Part shown: positions 21,700 to 34,834 of the stretch, in pieces | How positions within the stretch are numbered: position 1 is the stretch's first letter | How the letters are laid out: each line of letters opens with the position of its first letter | Assembly (NCBI GenBank): GCA_022818135.1 | Contig: JAFMSR010000018.1 | Span: 37,777,734 to 37,841,733 of the forward strand | Length of the DNA stretch: 64,000 nucleotides | Source: Saxidomus purpurata | Taxonomy: Eukaryota; Mollusca; Bivalvia; Venerida; Veneridae | Reading direction: 5' to 3' | The notes under the pieces: generated by a model | Database searches by the model: none | What the model saw: the letters and a program-made list of their open reading frames with translations, nothing else | Told to the model about the DNA's origin: nothing | Made by a program: the position numbers and the translations under genes

Positions 21700-24240
21700 A
21701 AAATTTCTAAATGATGAAGTCACCTTCAGCTTTTTCAGTAGACAAACACAAAATCCAAAAAAACCTATTCCGCAATCCTGAACAGTTTTTCTACTTTACA
21801 TAAATAAGTTTTGTTTTTCTTTGTATATGGATCTTTTTGAATAAAATAAGTCCGTAAAATCTGCATGCGTTTTATGATATCTACATGATCCCTTTTGACG
21901 ATTTAGCCAATATTGTGTTTAAAATCTTCTCATTTTCCAACTTTTGTCATTTGTTCATCTGCAGTCAGTCTAAACAAAATTAAAACTACTGCAAAAATAT
22001 TGAAAAGTCACTAAAATAAATGACGTACAGAAGTTGTGTCCTTATATCATATGTTGACTGTTCAACTTAATTCTCGTTTAGCGGCAAACATGTGTCATAT
22101 AATTGTAATAAAATAATTTAACTCCTTGTTGACTTTACAGTACTTATATCCTCTCGTTTCAATCAACTGTAAATACAGTTATTAAAATCTCTGTCGTTAT
22201 TTCTCTGTAATCGACGCCGGTCATTTCCCGATTTTTCTCTGAAGAGGAAACCTTTATCCTGTAATGAAAAATCAAAGATCAAATATTATTCCAATAATCA
22301 ATCAGTTTTGTCAAATATACGAGTGGTTAACAACCGCTTGCATCAAATGTATTTGCTGGGGTAGGCATGCGCCTTTGAGTGTTTAACAAGCTGAGTGTTT
22401 TACGCGACTACTGTAATGTCACCTGAGATATGAGAGTTGATTGACCATGCTTTCAATGTTTTCTATGTAAATAATTTTTAAAAATGCGTGTTATATGAAC
22501 TAAAGTGAAGACTTCATGTACATGTAATAACTAAATGAAAGTTCTGTCACAAACATTTATTTGTTAAAATGTTTAAAAGCCGTTGTAAACTCGTCCACAG
22601 TTTCTCTGTCGGAAATTGAATATGCTTTCACAATATCATGAAAAAATATAAACAAAACATTCAAGTAACTATTAAGTAATATTAAATAAAAATTTTGTCG
22701 TGTATAACGAAGAAACTGCAGTTAAAGTTGCATGATAGTACTACTGATACGATAAAACTAAAACAGGAATTACAGTGAAATATCTCATTTAATAAGTTAT
22801 ATTCAAAATTTATGAGAAAGACTTTGACAGATTAGCATTTATTGTTACAAAACTTTAGTGCAAAGTTAATAATTTAAAATCCATCTGAATGATGTAAATC
22901 CATTACAAAAAAAGAACGCTTATTAGAAGTAAACCCGCTAAAAATAAAGCTTCTAAATACTCCGGTACGCACTTTGGTCATCTAAAGCATTTGGCATTCA
23001 TTGGTCTAACCAAAACTACTATGAAAGTCTTTTAAATTGTTTTCACTAATTTAAAAGTTAAATATCAGTTGTCATTTTAAAAAATAGAAAGGTTTTAAAC
23101 ACAAGCGGTCTAACTTCATTATAAAATACGAATAACATCACTTTAATACATTCAAAAATAAATTTCAGAAAATGTCACTTGCCGCGCGATTTTCGGACTC
23201 TTCTTTAACACAAATATGATATTTAATATGATAAATAGAAACGGTTTTATTGAATCTATTAAGTTAAACACTATTTACCTTAAACAACAAAGAAACTAAC
23301 AATTATTGCCGCTTTTCTTAATGCTCACCCACTTTAAACTCCATGTATTTCAAAGTCCTTTAACATTGTACGCAAATATTGCGCTTTCTTCAAATAAACA
23401 TTTGTCCGCAAAATGGTACTTGGGACTACAAATAATCACTATGTATTGTCCTAAATCATGCCCAGGGTATTATTTTATACAAGTTGATTGAGATTTTCAG
23501 ATTTATAATATTTGCTTATCGTTTCAATGTTTGAAAACAAGTGGGTGAGACGTGCATTTTCGTCACTTGTAAAGAAAAAAAGGGTGCTTCAATAGTTTTA
23601 TTAAATACAACAACTAAAATACGATATGTATACGCACCAACTCCTCACCCCCTCCCAACAACCCCTTCCCCCTTTCCCCATCATGTATTATCGCACTAAT
23701 CAACCTTGCTTTATTTAAAATTTAAATTAAGTTGATATTCATAATCAAGTACAATATTTTCCTTTTGATTTAAACTAACAATTTTATGCGTCGCATGTCG
23801 GACTCGTATAAATATTGAACATTGTGACAGAAGTTATGATGTTTTAGGATTTACTAGCATTAAAGTCCCTAGATAATAATTGAAATAGATATACAACTAC
23901 CTGCTTTTATTTTTCACATAAAATATAATAGAAAGTATCCTACATCAGTGTCAAGTTACATTAGTTCGATCTTTAAATATGAAAATGGTCAAAGATTGAA
24001 AACAATCTAAGATTTACTCATTGATTCAATGACTACATCAATACATGTCGCCTTTCTGCCTAGCTTTCCTTTAGTTAGACGTGCCTGATTTATCTTGAAC
24101 CAAGTTTTTCTGCATGCTAAAATCGATATAAATCTACGACTTTGTGATAAACAATGCTTGTTTGTGAAATAATCTATAAGTTTGTACTCATGAAGTACGT
24201 GGGGCACATTAAACAACAGACAAACTGATGAACGCTACTT
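21700..24240. other. Intergenic, no gene seen
   Basis: AT-rich sequence upstream of the unknown gene; its proximal part should hold that gene's promoter. There is a C-rich stretch near 23635-23680 (CTCCTCACCCCCTCCCAAC...). Short frames at 23306-23491 and 24007-24216 have no support. Confidence 0.5.
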
Positions 24241-24254
24241 CAAGTCAGTCATGT

Positions 24255-24335
24255 ACGACGAATAGGCGCAGTGGTAGTGCGTTCGCCTTTTGATCGGTGG
24301 GCCCTGGGTTCGATCCCCACCAGTGCCACGGCAGC
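24255..24335 (+). repeat. tRNA-like SINE head
   Basis: GGCGCAGTGGTAGTGCGTTC (A-box region), an arm around CTTTTGATCGG, and the B box GGTTCGATCCCCACC at about 24308 form a tRNA-like module. A CT-rich microsatellite follows directly. The acceptor stem is not convincing (start near ACGAATAGG, end CAGTGCCAC), so I call a SINE head, not a tRNA gene. Confidence 0.6.
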
Positions 24336-24377
24336 AGTGTCCTTTATTAAAGCAATACATAAATATTTTCACATTGC

Positions 24378-24450
24378 ATCTCTCTGTCTGTCTCTCTCTC
24401 TGTCTCTCACTCTGTCTCTCTCTGTCTCTCTCTCTTTTACTCTCTCTGTT
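24378..24450. repeat. CT/GTCT microsatellite
   Basis: Runs of TCTCTC with interspersed TCTGTCTG. It creates serine/leucine-rich spurious frames on the plus strand and arginine/glutamate-rich ones on the minus strand. Confidence 0.9.
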
Positions 24451-25139
24451 CGAGATTCCATTGGAGCGAGTCTCGAGAGTGAATTTTCTAAGTTGTAAGA
24501 ACTTGTTTCTCAATCGAGAATTAGTATAGATTAAAAGCAATATTTTATGATACAATGTATATTCCCGCAATTTACAAAAAAGAAAGTAAATAGTTTATAC
24601 AGTAAAGTTCCGCCAGACAAAATGTTGCCGTCTGAATAGCGAGTCGGTCTTATTTGCGGACCCTTTTTATTCTTAATTTAAGATTTTGTTTCTTAAAAAT
24701 CACAATTTTTTGCATGATTTCAGAACAATTGATGTTGTCATATACAATTTCAAAACCCAGTATGTAAATTAATACCTGGCACATATGAAATTATTCCTTT
24801 CGCTCTGCACGAAATTAACGCACTAAAATGAACAAACTTCAGCGGCTTATTTACAATGGATTTTCTCTTATCCCTCGACCAATCCTACACAGGAGAGGGG
24901 TTTAACTTTACAAATATGCCATGATTATGACATTTTTTTTCTGTGATTTATGAGAACAAAGATATTTTGATATGCATACTATTGAAGATGTTTTACACGT
25001 GGGAATTTGTAACAGGTCGCTCAAAGGCATTAGAAAAGGCAAAAGGGACGTCAATTTGACTGATATGAAAAATCTCAAAGGCATTTACTGAAACATAAAG
25101 AAGATAACTACAATTATTTTTCTTTTGATTGTTTATAAG

Positions 25140-25446
25140 TCCCGGCCAACCCTTACCTGGGTGAACTTGCCAAGACAGGCGCAGGTTTAAGAGAGACAGA
25201 TCAGATACAATGGAATCCGGGTACCAGACCCTAGCTTTTTTACGAATAGACCCCTTGGTTCTTTTACATGCCCGGTGTATAGCACCGATACACATGAGGC
25301 TACCTCTAGGTTTCTAACCAGTTCATCTACAGATTGGTGGTAACACTGAAAAGCTTTTCTGAAATTTCCAGTGCCCCGATCGGGATTCGAACCGGGGACG
25401 TCCAGATTGGTTGTCCAAGAGTGTTAACCACCCGATCACCGCAGAC
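25140..25446 (-). repeat. tRNA-derived SINE, minus strand
   Basis: On the minus strand a head GTGATCGGGTGGTTAACACT is followed by the B box GGTTCGAATCCCGATC near 25385. The central module TATCGGTGCTATACACCGGG lies near 25290-25270, then GTAAAAGAACCAAGG. The tail (AAACCTGCGCCTGTCTTGGC) is shared with the copy at 51284-51590. The head differs from the threonine-like heads elsewhere while the centre is conserved. Confidence 0.75.
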
Positions 25447-26099
25447 TACAACATCAATGACCGTCCTATCACAACAATACTACAAATGAGGAGAAGAAAG
25501 ACACCGCTAGATACATCAGCGTCCTCTTCTAATTAATGACTTTAGTTTTAGTTTTCTTTTCCTGGTCCATCCAGAAGACAACGCAGAACGAATAAGTCAA
25601 GATTTAACTTTAACAAAATATGAACATTTAATAACGCCCGTAAGAAAAGGCCACCCGACGAGCACTCTTACAAGGTGCGCTTCGATCGACGTCACAGTAG
25701 TCAAATGACGTCAAACAACCGCCATGTTCATACCAGACGACATGCGACATTACTGTTAGTTTGCACTGAGAGAGTACCCTTCATCTTCGGCTAATGGTAC
25801 TTTGGCAAGTTAGGAATGTCAAATAGAATCCCAAAGCTATAAATATTTGTTTTTATCAGACATTTAATACCAGAATCGATCATAACTTCACATTTTGGTA
25901 TAAATTAATGATGCTACTTGAAACATTGAGATTAAAGCGAATTTGATTATCGATCCTGGACGACATGGGCTTAATACCAGTCAAGGTGTCAATATGACCC
26001 GCTAGGAATCTGTCCACTTTACTTTCAATATTACGATAAAAATAATTACTTGTTAGCGCATGTTTTTTTCTCTTTCAAAACAGTCTTAGGTATCTACCA

Positions 26100-26810
26100 A
26101 GTAGGTCTACATGTATACTTATAATCTTTAATATGTTTCCTCATTACCCCACTTTTTTTCAAAAAACCACTAGACATATTGCTTTGAAATTTACAATACT
26201 CATTTAAGTAGACCTACATGTTATTTACTACAAATTTACCACTACATATATTGCTTTGAAACTTATAAATTTATTTAACATCATTAACCTCCATCAAGAC
26301 ACATTACATAAATCGGTGAAAGATTTTGTCAGAATTATGGCCTTTTTTTCTGCGAGTTTGCATCATGGCTCCATCTGTAGACAAGAGAAGGTAACTTTGT
26401 CAAGGATTTTTAAAAAAAAATGTAGGCTCTTTATCCACTTACTGACTTTACTATTTGAAATATTACTTTGAAAGTTGGAATACTCATGAACCATCATGAC
26501 ACCCATCTGTAAACAAGTGTAGATAAATCTATCAAAAATATTTTTATGGTACAATGTACTTAGAAATTCCTAGTTTTAAAGTATTGTGTGCAACTGGCAC
26601 CGAATTGCACATATATCATTAACCACTTACCACAAGTATTCATTTACAACTTTGCTGTAGTGTTCAATAATATCAAACAATTAAGTTACATAACTCTTGG
26701 CTTAAACAAGGGTGTTTACACTTTGAAAACATTGCCTTTTACAAAAGTTTTGTTTTGTTGGCAAGCGCTGAGAAAAGTCAAGGGGGCTGTCCTGACAGCT
26801 CTTTTAACTT
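26100..26810 (-). mobile_element. Tandem-core element, inverted copy of the 33.7-kb family
   Basis: On the minus strand the element begins AAGAGCTGTCAGGACAGCCC near 26806, matching the AGAGCTGTCAGTAGGACAGC start at about 33747. Inside are repeated phrases such as CATGATGG, 'aagtttcaaagcaatat' and 'tttgacag' equivalents. It is degenerate and noncoding; small frames here are spurious. Confidence 0.6.
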
Positions 26811-26937
26811 TGGCATTACCATTAAAATACGGTGCAACTTTATACATGTTCTGTACATACATTGTATCTTTGATTTAAAAACCCAAAGTAAGGAATGCTT
26901 TTCATACAAAGCAAAAATGAAGATAATTTTTGTTTTG

Positions 26938-26962
26938 CTTTTTTTTTTTTTTTATTTTTTTT
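26938..26962. repeat. Poly(T) tract
   Basis: An almost uninterrupted T run (with one A), possibly the tail of a minus-strand retroposon. Confidence 0.8.
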
Positions 26963-27771
26963 GACTAGTCACACTCGAATTAAAATAATTGAATAGACTA
27001 AATGAAAGCACGTGAGAAGATAAAAATTAATCATGCTTCTTTTTTAGCAGTGAACCTTAACAACAATTTTCAAGAGTAAAGATACAGATAATATTTCTTA
27101 TTAATATAAGAGCTACAAGTAACTTTGCATCCAAGGTGCTCACGGATCTTTAAATAGTTTATTGTATACATATATTAATGTTTAATCTACCTTGGGGGGT
27201 GTGCGGCTCAGTAAATGTTTGTTTTGTGTACGCGTATTGCTTTCAATGATTCAGACTCGATGAACTATACTGATGCCAAAGATGTGTTAGAGGACATTTT
27301 GTCTTGATGGTTTGATATACAACATAGTTAACAATTGCATAAAATATACGTTGCCCATCCAGTTCGCTGTAAACATTTGTTTTCTCCACACAATTGAATA
27401 AATTATTATGGTGTAAAGGTAAAAGAAATTCTAATTCTTTTTATTTACGACCATTCTCTCTCTCTCCTGTTCTCTTTATTCTTTATCTCTTTATCCGCGT
27501 TCGCTTTACTTGATCTCTAATTCAAAGTCATGTAGGTCTGTAACCTGGATCATATGAAAGTACTCATGAATGAAGACTAAACTATTGAATGACGGTTAGT
27601 CTTTTTCATAATATAACATTACCAATTAATTTATTGTTTATGCTTCCTTTTCCACTGCAATTCAAAACAACTATAAAACTGCTAATATGTTAGTAGGACC
27701 CGTACTCCGAAACAGGAACTAATATTTTATTAGTCAGATTTTTTTATCACGTTCTAATAATTAAAGCATAA

Positions 27772-27896
27772 CTTCAAATACTAGAATGCAGCATTGTCTT
27801 AATTTTAACACATTTAATGCACAGTAACCAAATTAGTTTCATATCACTGTCTTCCAAACATACGCTATGTGCAATAAGATGCGCATAATGTCCATT
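27772..27896. mobile_element. Truncated copy of the ATTATGCGCAT MITE
   Basis: TTCAAATACTAGAATGCAGC, then CACATTTAATGCACAGTAAC and GATGCGCATAATGTCC, line up with the right half of the element at 60929-61329. The terminal CACTTTAA is eroded. Confidence 0.65.
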
Positions 27897-27899
27897 AGG

Positions 27900-30800
27900 C
27901 CATTGAAATACAATTGACCTTTACTGCTATCCGTAAGGAAAAATCGGCATTATTTTTATACGTCCAGTATTTCTGTCATTACCTAGTTCAATTCCCATTC
28001 TGGCATAAAATCTGGGGAAAAAATGATGTTATAAAAGTTGTAGCGTCTGGGTAGAAATTAAGAATATTTTAGGGCACCTGGTAATAGATCATAGCTGTCC
28101 CCGGAAAGTCCTGTCAGAAATTACTACGTTCAATACCCAAACTTCATGGCGCATGCTCGTCGGTAAAAATTACAGTGACCAGTGCTCTGGAAAGTTTCTC
28201 CAATCATTTATGATGATAATTCTAAAAAACGGTCAACTTATCACATATAACTATGAATAATGGGCATGCTGTCCGGATAATTACTTGAAATAAGATAAGA
28301 TGTTAAAAAATCATTGCGAATGCTTCGAAAGGTAAATGTCTTGGCTAGAATAATGTAAGTAACATCTAGGTGATATTTGCACAAAAAAAAGCCATTGAAA
28401 TTGTTAGAATGTTTGGTTTAACGGTACTCTAACGCTGTATGGTTATTTTGTATATTTACTATTCATTCTAAAATATATTAGTTTCAGCGAGTTCGAAAAA
28501 CTTTATTTTGCATCAAAATCTGAGAGCGATTTTACGACTTTCGTCCTATATAAACACCTATAATTGTTTTAGTCTTGTCACAACACTATCGTGGAATCAA
28601 AGATACACAATAATTTTCTGACATGATTTATTCTAACCCCCCAGTCGTGAAATTAAGGAGACGGAACACTTTCCTGATTTACAGTAGATTAACCTTTCTA
28701 ATCACTACGGAAAGGATGGTATCAATTTTATCCAAATATTTATTGAAAATTACATATACACATAGATAAGAGCTCCTTTTCTTAGGCTGTTATCTCTGTT
28801 TATCTTTCGTTTTCAAGACGGTGTAATATCTCTGACAATTTGTAAGGAGACCTAGGATTTAATAGCTCTGTAAATTGTCAAATCAAACATTTATCTCTGC
28901 CACTCAAGTTCGTGGTAATTCTGTTAACGCAAATACACTTAACAGTGCTTTAGATTTACAAATAAAAAATCAAAGCCCTGGAAACTGTCGTTTTACTAGG
29001 GAGAGGCCAGTACCAATCGTCAAATGTGCATAATTGTGCAGAGTGGCGAAAGAATTTAAAAAAAGCGAAAGGAATTTTAGCCATATCAATAATAAACTGA
29101 GAAAAAAATGAGGTCAGGTTTATGGTTCTTGTGCACTGCGCTTCCTCTCGTTGTTCTAAGTAAATAATGAAGTATCAATTGATTCTATGCAGTAGTCCAT
29201 ACAAAAAAAGTTACAAAGGGCAGTAACTAAGAAATTACTTACCTAGAGTTATGGTTTTTGAGCACTTTATTTCCTCTCATTGTTGTCTATCAATTCATGA
29301 AGTTTCGTATACGCTGATTTAAAAAAAACGTTTTGAGTTATGCTTTGCACAACAAAAAGTAACAAAGGACGATAACTCAAAAAGTAATGAACTGAGAAAG
29401 CTAGAGTTATTCAATATTCTGAAGTTTTGCTTCGCACAAAACGGACACCAATAATGAGACCCACCGTGCAGTTTCAGACACATATATGCACTATGCATTA
29501 ACTAAGGCATACCGAAATAAAAAGCGTTGTGGTGAAAGTGTGCAATAAGAATTGGCTAGTTCTCAAAAATGTAAGTAAAATCGTCATTCAAAATTATAAG
29601 CAATTAAAGAATTGTTGTAAAGTAAGCGCACCGGCCTTATCTGCTCAAGAAATAGAGTAATTGATTAATGAGCAAAGAGAAGTGGAACGTTTACATTGTT
29701 TGTCTTTTCTTTGTCCATAAAATGCACACGCTACTGAGACATGTTTATAGTATTTGAACAAACTTTTAGAAGAGGTCAAACTCATCAAACAGCATTCTGC
29801 ATGTTCCCCACGAATCTTTTAAACAGGAATCAATTCAGTAAACGAGAGGATCGAGGTCGTTCGGGTGGAGTTATTTTTCTTTAATCTGCGTAGTCCTTGC
29901 TAGGTTCAGTGCCCAAAATAAAGTACACTCTTTCTTTCACACAATAGCACGAAGTGCTGTTGATAATAACCGAAGAATCACACGGGATTACCGTGATGGC
30001 AACAACCAATTAGAAGCTACCAACCGTTGATTTAGATATTTTCGGCGTAACTATTACCGTTTACTTGTCATGACTTGTACAAGTTTCGAATGTTACATTC
30101 AATGCAACCAGTACAAAATGGTGAAACATTTTACACCAGTGCAAATAAACTTGTCTCTTCATCTAAAGTCTTAAGACCATTGGCAAGGGCGCAGCTACAC
30201 GTTAGTCTAAATTACGCTTGCGGGAGCCAATGTCCTCGGTGGAACCAAGTTACAGCCCTTTTTGCGACCGGGGGACCTATGACCCATGTGTAGCTTCGGG
30301 ACTTTATAGCAATTTCTGAAGACTTCTGCTGTACATCTATTTCCATAGAGCCAATATGTTTGAATCAAAACCGGATTTACAAAATTGATTGAAATCTACA
30401 CAAATTCAACTTTCCTTTCCGGCGAGACGACCGTTTTGCATGTTTTAACAGTGGTATCTGATTAAGACTCTTCTGTCAAATACTACATATTTGAGCTTGT
30501 CGCATAAATACATGGTTTATACCAGTATAAAGTGTGCAAGTCAATGAGTAGGCACATACTAACTTAGAACTTGTAGTTATAACCCTGGCCGCGTAGCATT
30601 TTGACTATGCATGTTCCTTCTGACACAATACTTATAGCCTCATCACGAAATGGAAAGATAAATTATTTTATCCAGAGCCAATTTATTATGTTTGTCTTGA
30701 TTTGGATCACATGTCGCAGAACTATCTTTCATAGTGTGTTGCCTTTGAAGTAACTCACCTTCCTCTGACAGAAGTATTACAAGTATTACTAGAATGTAAA

Positions 30801-31150
30801 TATCAGTTTAAATCATCATTGTGACAATGACAAGAAAGAAATTCTTTCCACTTTATCAAGTTAATTGTTGTAAAGGATTTTGTTGATTCACTATTTAGGC
30901 ATGAATTGCAAAGTATCGGTAGGTACAACGCACTACATTTCTTCTATAGAAAACATTTCGTCTGGCGATTTAGGATCTTTGGTGTATTTTAATTTTTTTA
31001 AACTAACAAAAAGGAACTAAATCTTCAGAAAAGGTCTGCACTTCTTGTCTAAAATTTTTATTCCTTTAAGGCCCTTGAACGTTATATACTAGTTCAAAGC
31101 AAACTCCTCTCAGCGGTTATGTAAGGGTTAGATGTAACAAATTATCATTT
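27900..31150. other. Intergenic, no gene seen
   Basis: AT-rich sequence with one degenerate repeat patch at about 29200-29450 (AAAGGGCAGTAACTAAGAAA twice, related in style to the 9-kb repeats). The frame at 30075-30293 has no recognisable motif and no splice-linked continuation. Confidence 0.5.
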
Positions 31151-31159
31151 ATTTCAGAG

Positions 31160-31815
31160 ATGTTTTTAATGACAGTGACAGACCTGCTAATGGATGAACG
31201 AAGGACAATGGGATGCCACAATACTACACCCGGACTAAACATACTCAGGTAAGTTTAAACAAGAAGGCCATGATGACACTGGATGACTCACGGGAGAGAA
31301 CAGAGAACACCTGCAATGCAGGATCAGATCTGTACAATTCCCAATAATAAAGATAATTATTCTGCATTGGAACAGAGTTCTGGGAGCAATTTTGGTAGAG
31401 GACCCTCGAAGTGACAATCCTGTGAAGTTTGGTTGAAATTGGCCCAGTGGTTAAGGAGACGTCATTTGGTTGTTTTATTTTTAGCTGTAGCAGCCAATCT
31501 GTGCAGCAGAGCAGAACCATTGGAGCAATTTTGGTAAGGGACCATCCAGGGAACAATCCTGTAAAGTTTGGTTGAAATTGGCCCAGTGGTTAAGGAGATG
31601 TTGTTTGAGCGTTTTATTTTATTTTTAGCTAGCAGCCAGTATGTGCAATGGAGCAAAACTATTGGAGCAATTTTGGTAAGGGACCATCCAGGGGACAATC
31701 CTGTAAAGTTTGGTTGAAATTGGCCCAGTGGTTAAGGAGAAGTGATTGTTGACACTTAAAAGGGAACACATGGTCACAGTAGCTCACCATGATCACTCTG
31801 TGCTTAGGTGAGCTA
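31160..31815. mobile_element. Tandem-core dispersed element (about 140-bp units)
   Basis: GGTTGAAATTGGCCCAGTGG recurs at 31431, 31570 and 31712 (periods 139 and 142 bp), each preceded by 'ttttggtaagggaccatcc'-type sequence and followed by TTAAGGAGA. The 3' end carries CACATGGTCACAGTAGCTCA and 'gcttaggtgagctaaaaaa', a terminal motif style also seen near 35265 and 35490. It is noncoding; minus-strand frames of up to 103 codons reflect the repeat. Confidence 0.75.
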
Positions 31816-31829
31816 AAAAAACAGACTCT

Positions 31830-33740
31830 TATGTAAAATAATTATTTTATTTAATGATAACAATTTCAACATGAAAGATGAATCAAGGATCCCAATTTCC
31901 AACAAAAACCTTTAAAGGACAAATACAACAATGTTTAGTAAGCAAACAGTATGACCTGTTCACCACTTGCTCACAAATGTGATCATAGAGCAATCAAATT
32001 GCCCTATCTTAAACACCTACATGTAAGCAACAACAAAACAGATATATATAGGTCAATATAAACTTTCAGTCCATTTTAAAGACAACGGACCAGAAAGTTA
32101 ATTTGTAAGCAATTCAATGCGAGTAGATTGATGAGGTTTTATGAGGGTCCACTACCATAGTTAATGGGAATAGATAAAACAATATTTTGTAGGACGCTAC
32201 AAGGTACATGTATGATGCATATTTGCCCAAAATCTTGATTCTATCCAGACAATTTCAATACTTGTATTACTGTATACATGTATCTGCCAACATAGACAAT
32301 GTTCCATTTGTCATTGGCAACTAAATTTGTAATAAAATATATTGTATTGTGACAGATGGAATTCAGAATATGTTTAGTAGCAAACATGTTTATAATAAAT
32401 GAATACTTTTCATCACCATGTACATGTATTGCCAATTTTGAGAAATTATAAAAGATTCCGGAGTTATAACTAAACATTGAACTACTGTTGGCCCTCAGAA
32501 AACGTTAAAGGTACATGTTACACAATACAGTCTCCATCTGTGTTAAAGCTGCAGACCTGAAACAACAGAGATTCTGCCCATGAATATTACAATCAATTTA
32601 AACATGATTGTTTAGTTCATAATCTTTCTGTATAAACACCATTATCAACACAACTTAAAAACTGCCTTCCGCCCAAAAACAACACATATAATCAGTAATA
32701 TGTACAACAATCGGTACCATGGTGATTTAACCATAATCAATCAGTATGTGGAAGGATCAAAACTCAATGAAAAAGACAAAACTGGTGGAGTAACTGTAAG
32801 TAAAATAACAAAATCCCTTCATGTACATGTACAGTGTTATATTGTATGTGTTATATTACAGCAATAAGACACTTCACTATAATCATAACTGTTACTCAAG
32901 TTCTTATATACATGTTCAATGTAAAACAAAACTAGTATGTTACATAACTATATAGCCATTTCTTTATGGCAATGAATCACTTTTGTACAATCTTTGGTAA
33001 CAATATTCCCACACGTCAGTAATATGTATGAAAAACACAAATACAATGAATAAATTCTGTAATTATTATGAAAAATCAATGAAAACTTGCATGGACATAC
33101 TTCATATTATTGATACATATTTGTTTTTAGTTCCATTGATATTATTCAACCTATTGCCATTTACAGGCTGTTGACAGAAAATATTTTGGAGTTTCAATCA
33201 GATAAAGGGCAACAACTCCAGACTTTCATGACCAATCTGGCCTAAACTTGCCGCCACACTATCACAACTTCACAAGATAGAACTACTTTTTTAGTGCAAT
33301 AATCACAGTAAAAAGTCACATCTTCCACAGATTTTATCATTGTAAAGTAGCAAATTATCCTAGAACGATATGAATATATACAAAGTATAGCATCTGATGA
33401 GACAATTTCGCTTATTGAATAATTCTTAAGATTTAAAGAAACAATCCAATAGCAGGAGTATACATGAAATGATGAGAGAGTATTAAAGTAGCTTAAGCTG
33501 TCTTGTAGTGTATCAAACCTACATTTAATACATGATTCTGATTACTTATAATTTGATACCGTAATCGTCCATGTATAAAACGTACTTTTTTTCATCCAAA
33601 ATCGTGTTCAAAAGCATGGTATCTTATTCAAGACTACTATTTTCTCTTATAAGAACAGAATCAATACTTTTCCATATGGCTTTGATTTACTGGCATTAAC
33701 TCCAGTAGACATGAGCAAGTCTGACATAATGTGGGATATA
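31830..33740. other. Intergenic, no gene seen
   Basis: AT-rich, with several ACATGTA phrases and no coding signal. It separates the tandem-core elements downstream of FBXW2. Confidence 0.5.
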
Positions 33741-33744
33741 AAAC

Positions 33745-34720
33745 AAGAGCTGTCAGTAGGACAGCGCGCTCGACTTTTTAGTGCTTGCCTATAAAACAAA
33801 ACTTTGACAGTTAAGGGCACACAAGACTTTAACTAGGAATTTCTAAGTACAAATAAAGAAACATTTTCACAGAGTTATCTTCTCTTGCTTACAGATAGGT
33901 GTCATGATGGTACATAAGTACTTCAACTTTCAAAGTAATATCTCAAATGGTTGTTAAGTCAACAAGTGGACAAGAATGAAAATTTTAACTGAGTTTCTAA
34001 GTCAAAAAGGGCCATAATTCAAATAAAATCCTTGACAGAATTACCTTCTCCTGCCCATGTTTTGGGATCATGATGGTAAACAAGTATTCCAACTTTCAAA
34101 TTAATATCTCAAACAGTTTAGTCAAAAAGTGGACTGGTACGAAAAACTTAACCAAGATTCTAAGTCAATAAAGGGCCTTAATTTTTAAAACAAATCCCTG
34201 ACAGAGTTACCTTTTCTTGCCTACAGATGGGGGTAATGATGTTAACATGCATTCAAAGTTTCAAAGCAATATCTCAAAGGATTAAGGCAATAAGTGGATT
34301 TTACCCATATTCAATGTATTTTCTAAGTAAAAAAGGGGCATTATTCTGTCAAAAACTTTGACAGAGTTATGAACTCTTGTCTGTTGATGTAGGTCATGAT
34401 GGTTAACAAGTATGGTTAGTTTCAAAGCAATACCTACAATGGTTTTGAAATAAAGTGAGGTGGTACGAAAAACTTAACCAAGCTCAATACACTTTCTAAG
34501 TCAAAAAAGGGCCATAATTCTGTCAAAAACCTTGAAAGAGTTATGTACTCTTGACTGTAGATGGAGGTTATGATGGTAAACAAGTATGGTAAGTTTCAAA
34601 GCCATACCTCTAATACTTTTGAAATAAAGTGGGGTGGTACGAAAAACTTAACCAAGGTGTGACACCAACGCCGAGGCGAGTAGGATAGCTCCCCTTTTCT
34701 TCGAAAAGTCGAGCTAAAAA
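33745..34720 (+). mobile_element. Tandem-core dispersed element (about 165-bp units)
   Basis: The start AAGAGCTGTCAGTAGGACAG and the GCGCGCTCGACTTTTTAG that follows pair loosely with the end CTTCGAAAAGTCGAGCTAAA, giving short inverted ends around GTCGAG. AAGGGCC[AT]TAATT or its variants recur near 34007, 34171, 34333 and 34507 (period about 162-174 bp), each followed by 'ttgacagagttat', 'ctcttg' and CATGATGG. It lies immediately downstream of the FBXW2 stop and may reach its 3' UTR. Confidence 0.75.
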
Positions 34721-34834
34721 TAATATACAAGTATTCTCCTTAAATTGAACTTCATGTTTGAGAATTCGTGCCCATATTCTGTCAAAGACAGTTGTCAATG
34801 TCAATTGCCGTTGAATAAAGCTGTTTCAACTGAA

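Noticed and set aside
24235..24570. Arg/Glu-rich and Ser/Leu-rich frames around 24.4 kb
   Set aside because: They are translations of a CT microsatellite next to a tRNA-like SINE head.
31158..31248. Possible plus-strand exon between ATTTCAG and CTCAG|GTAAGT
   Set aside because: It has good splice-like edges, but the sequence resembles the end of the tandem-core repeat that follows directly. I found no partner exon and no recognisable protein motif.
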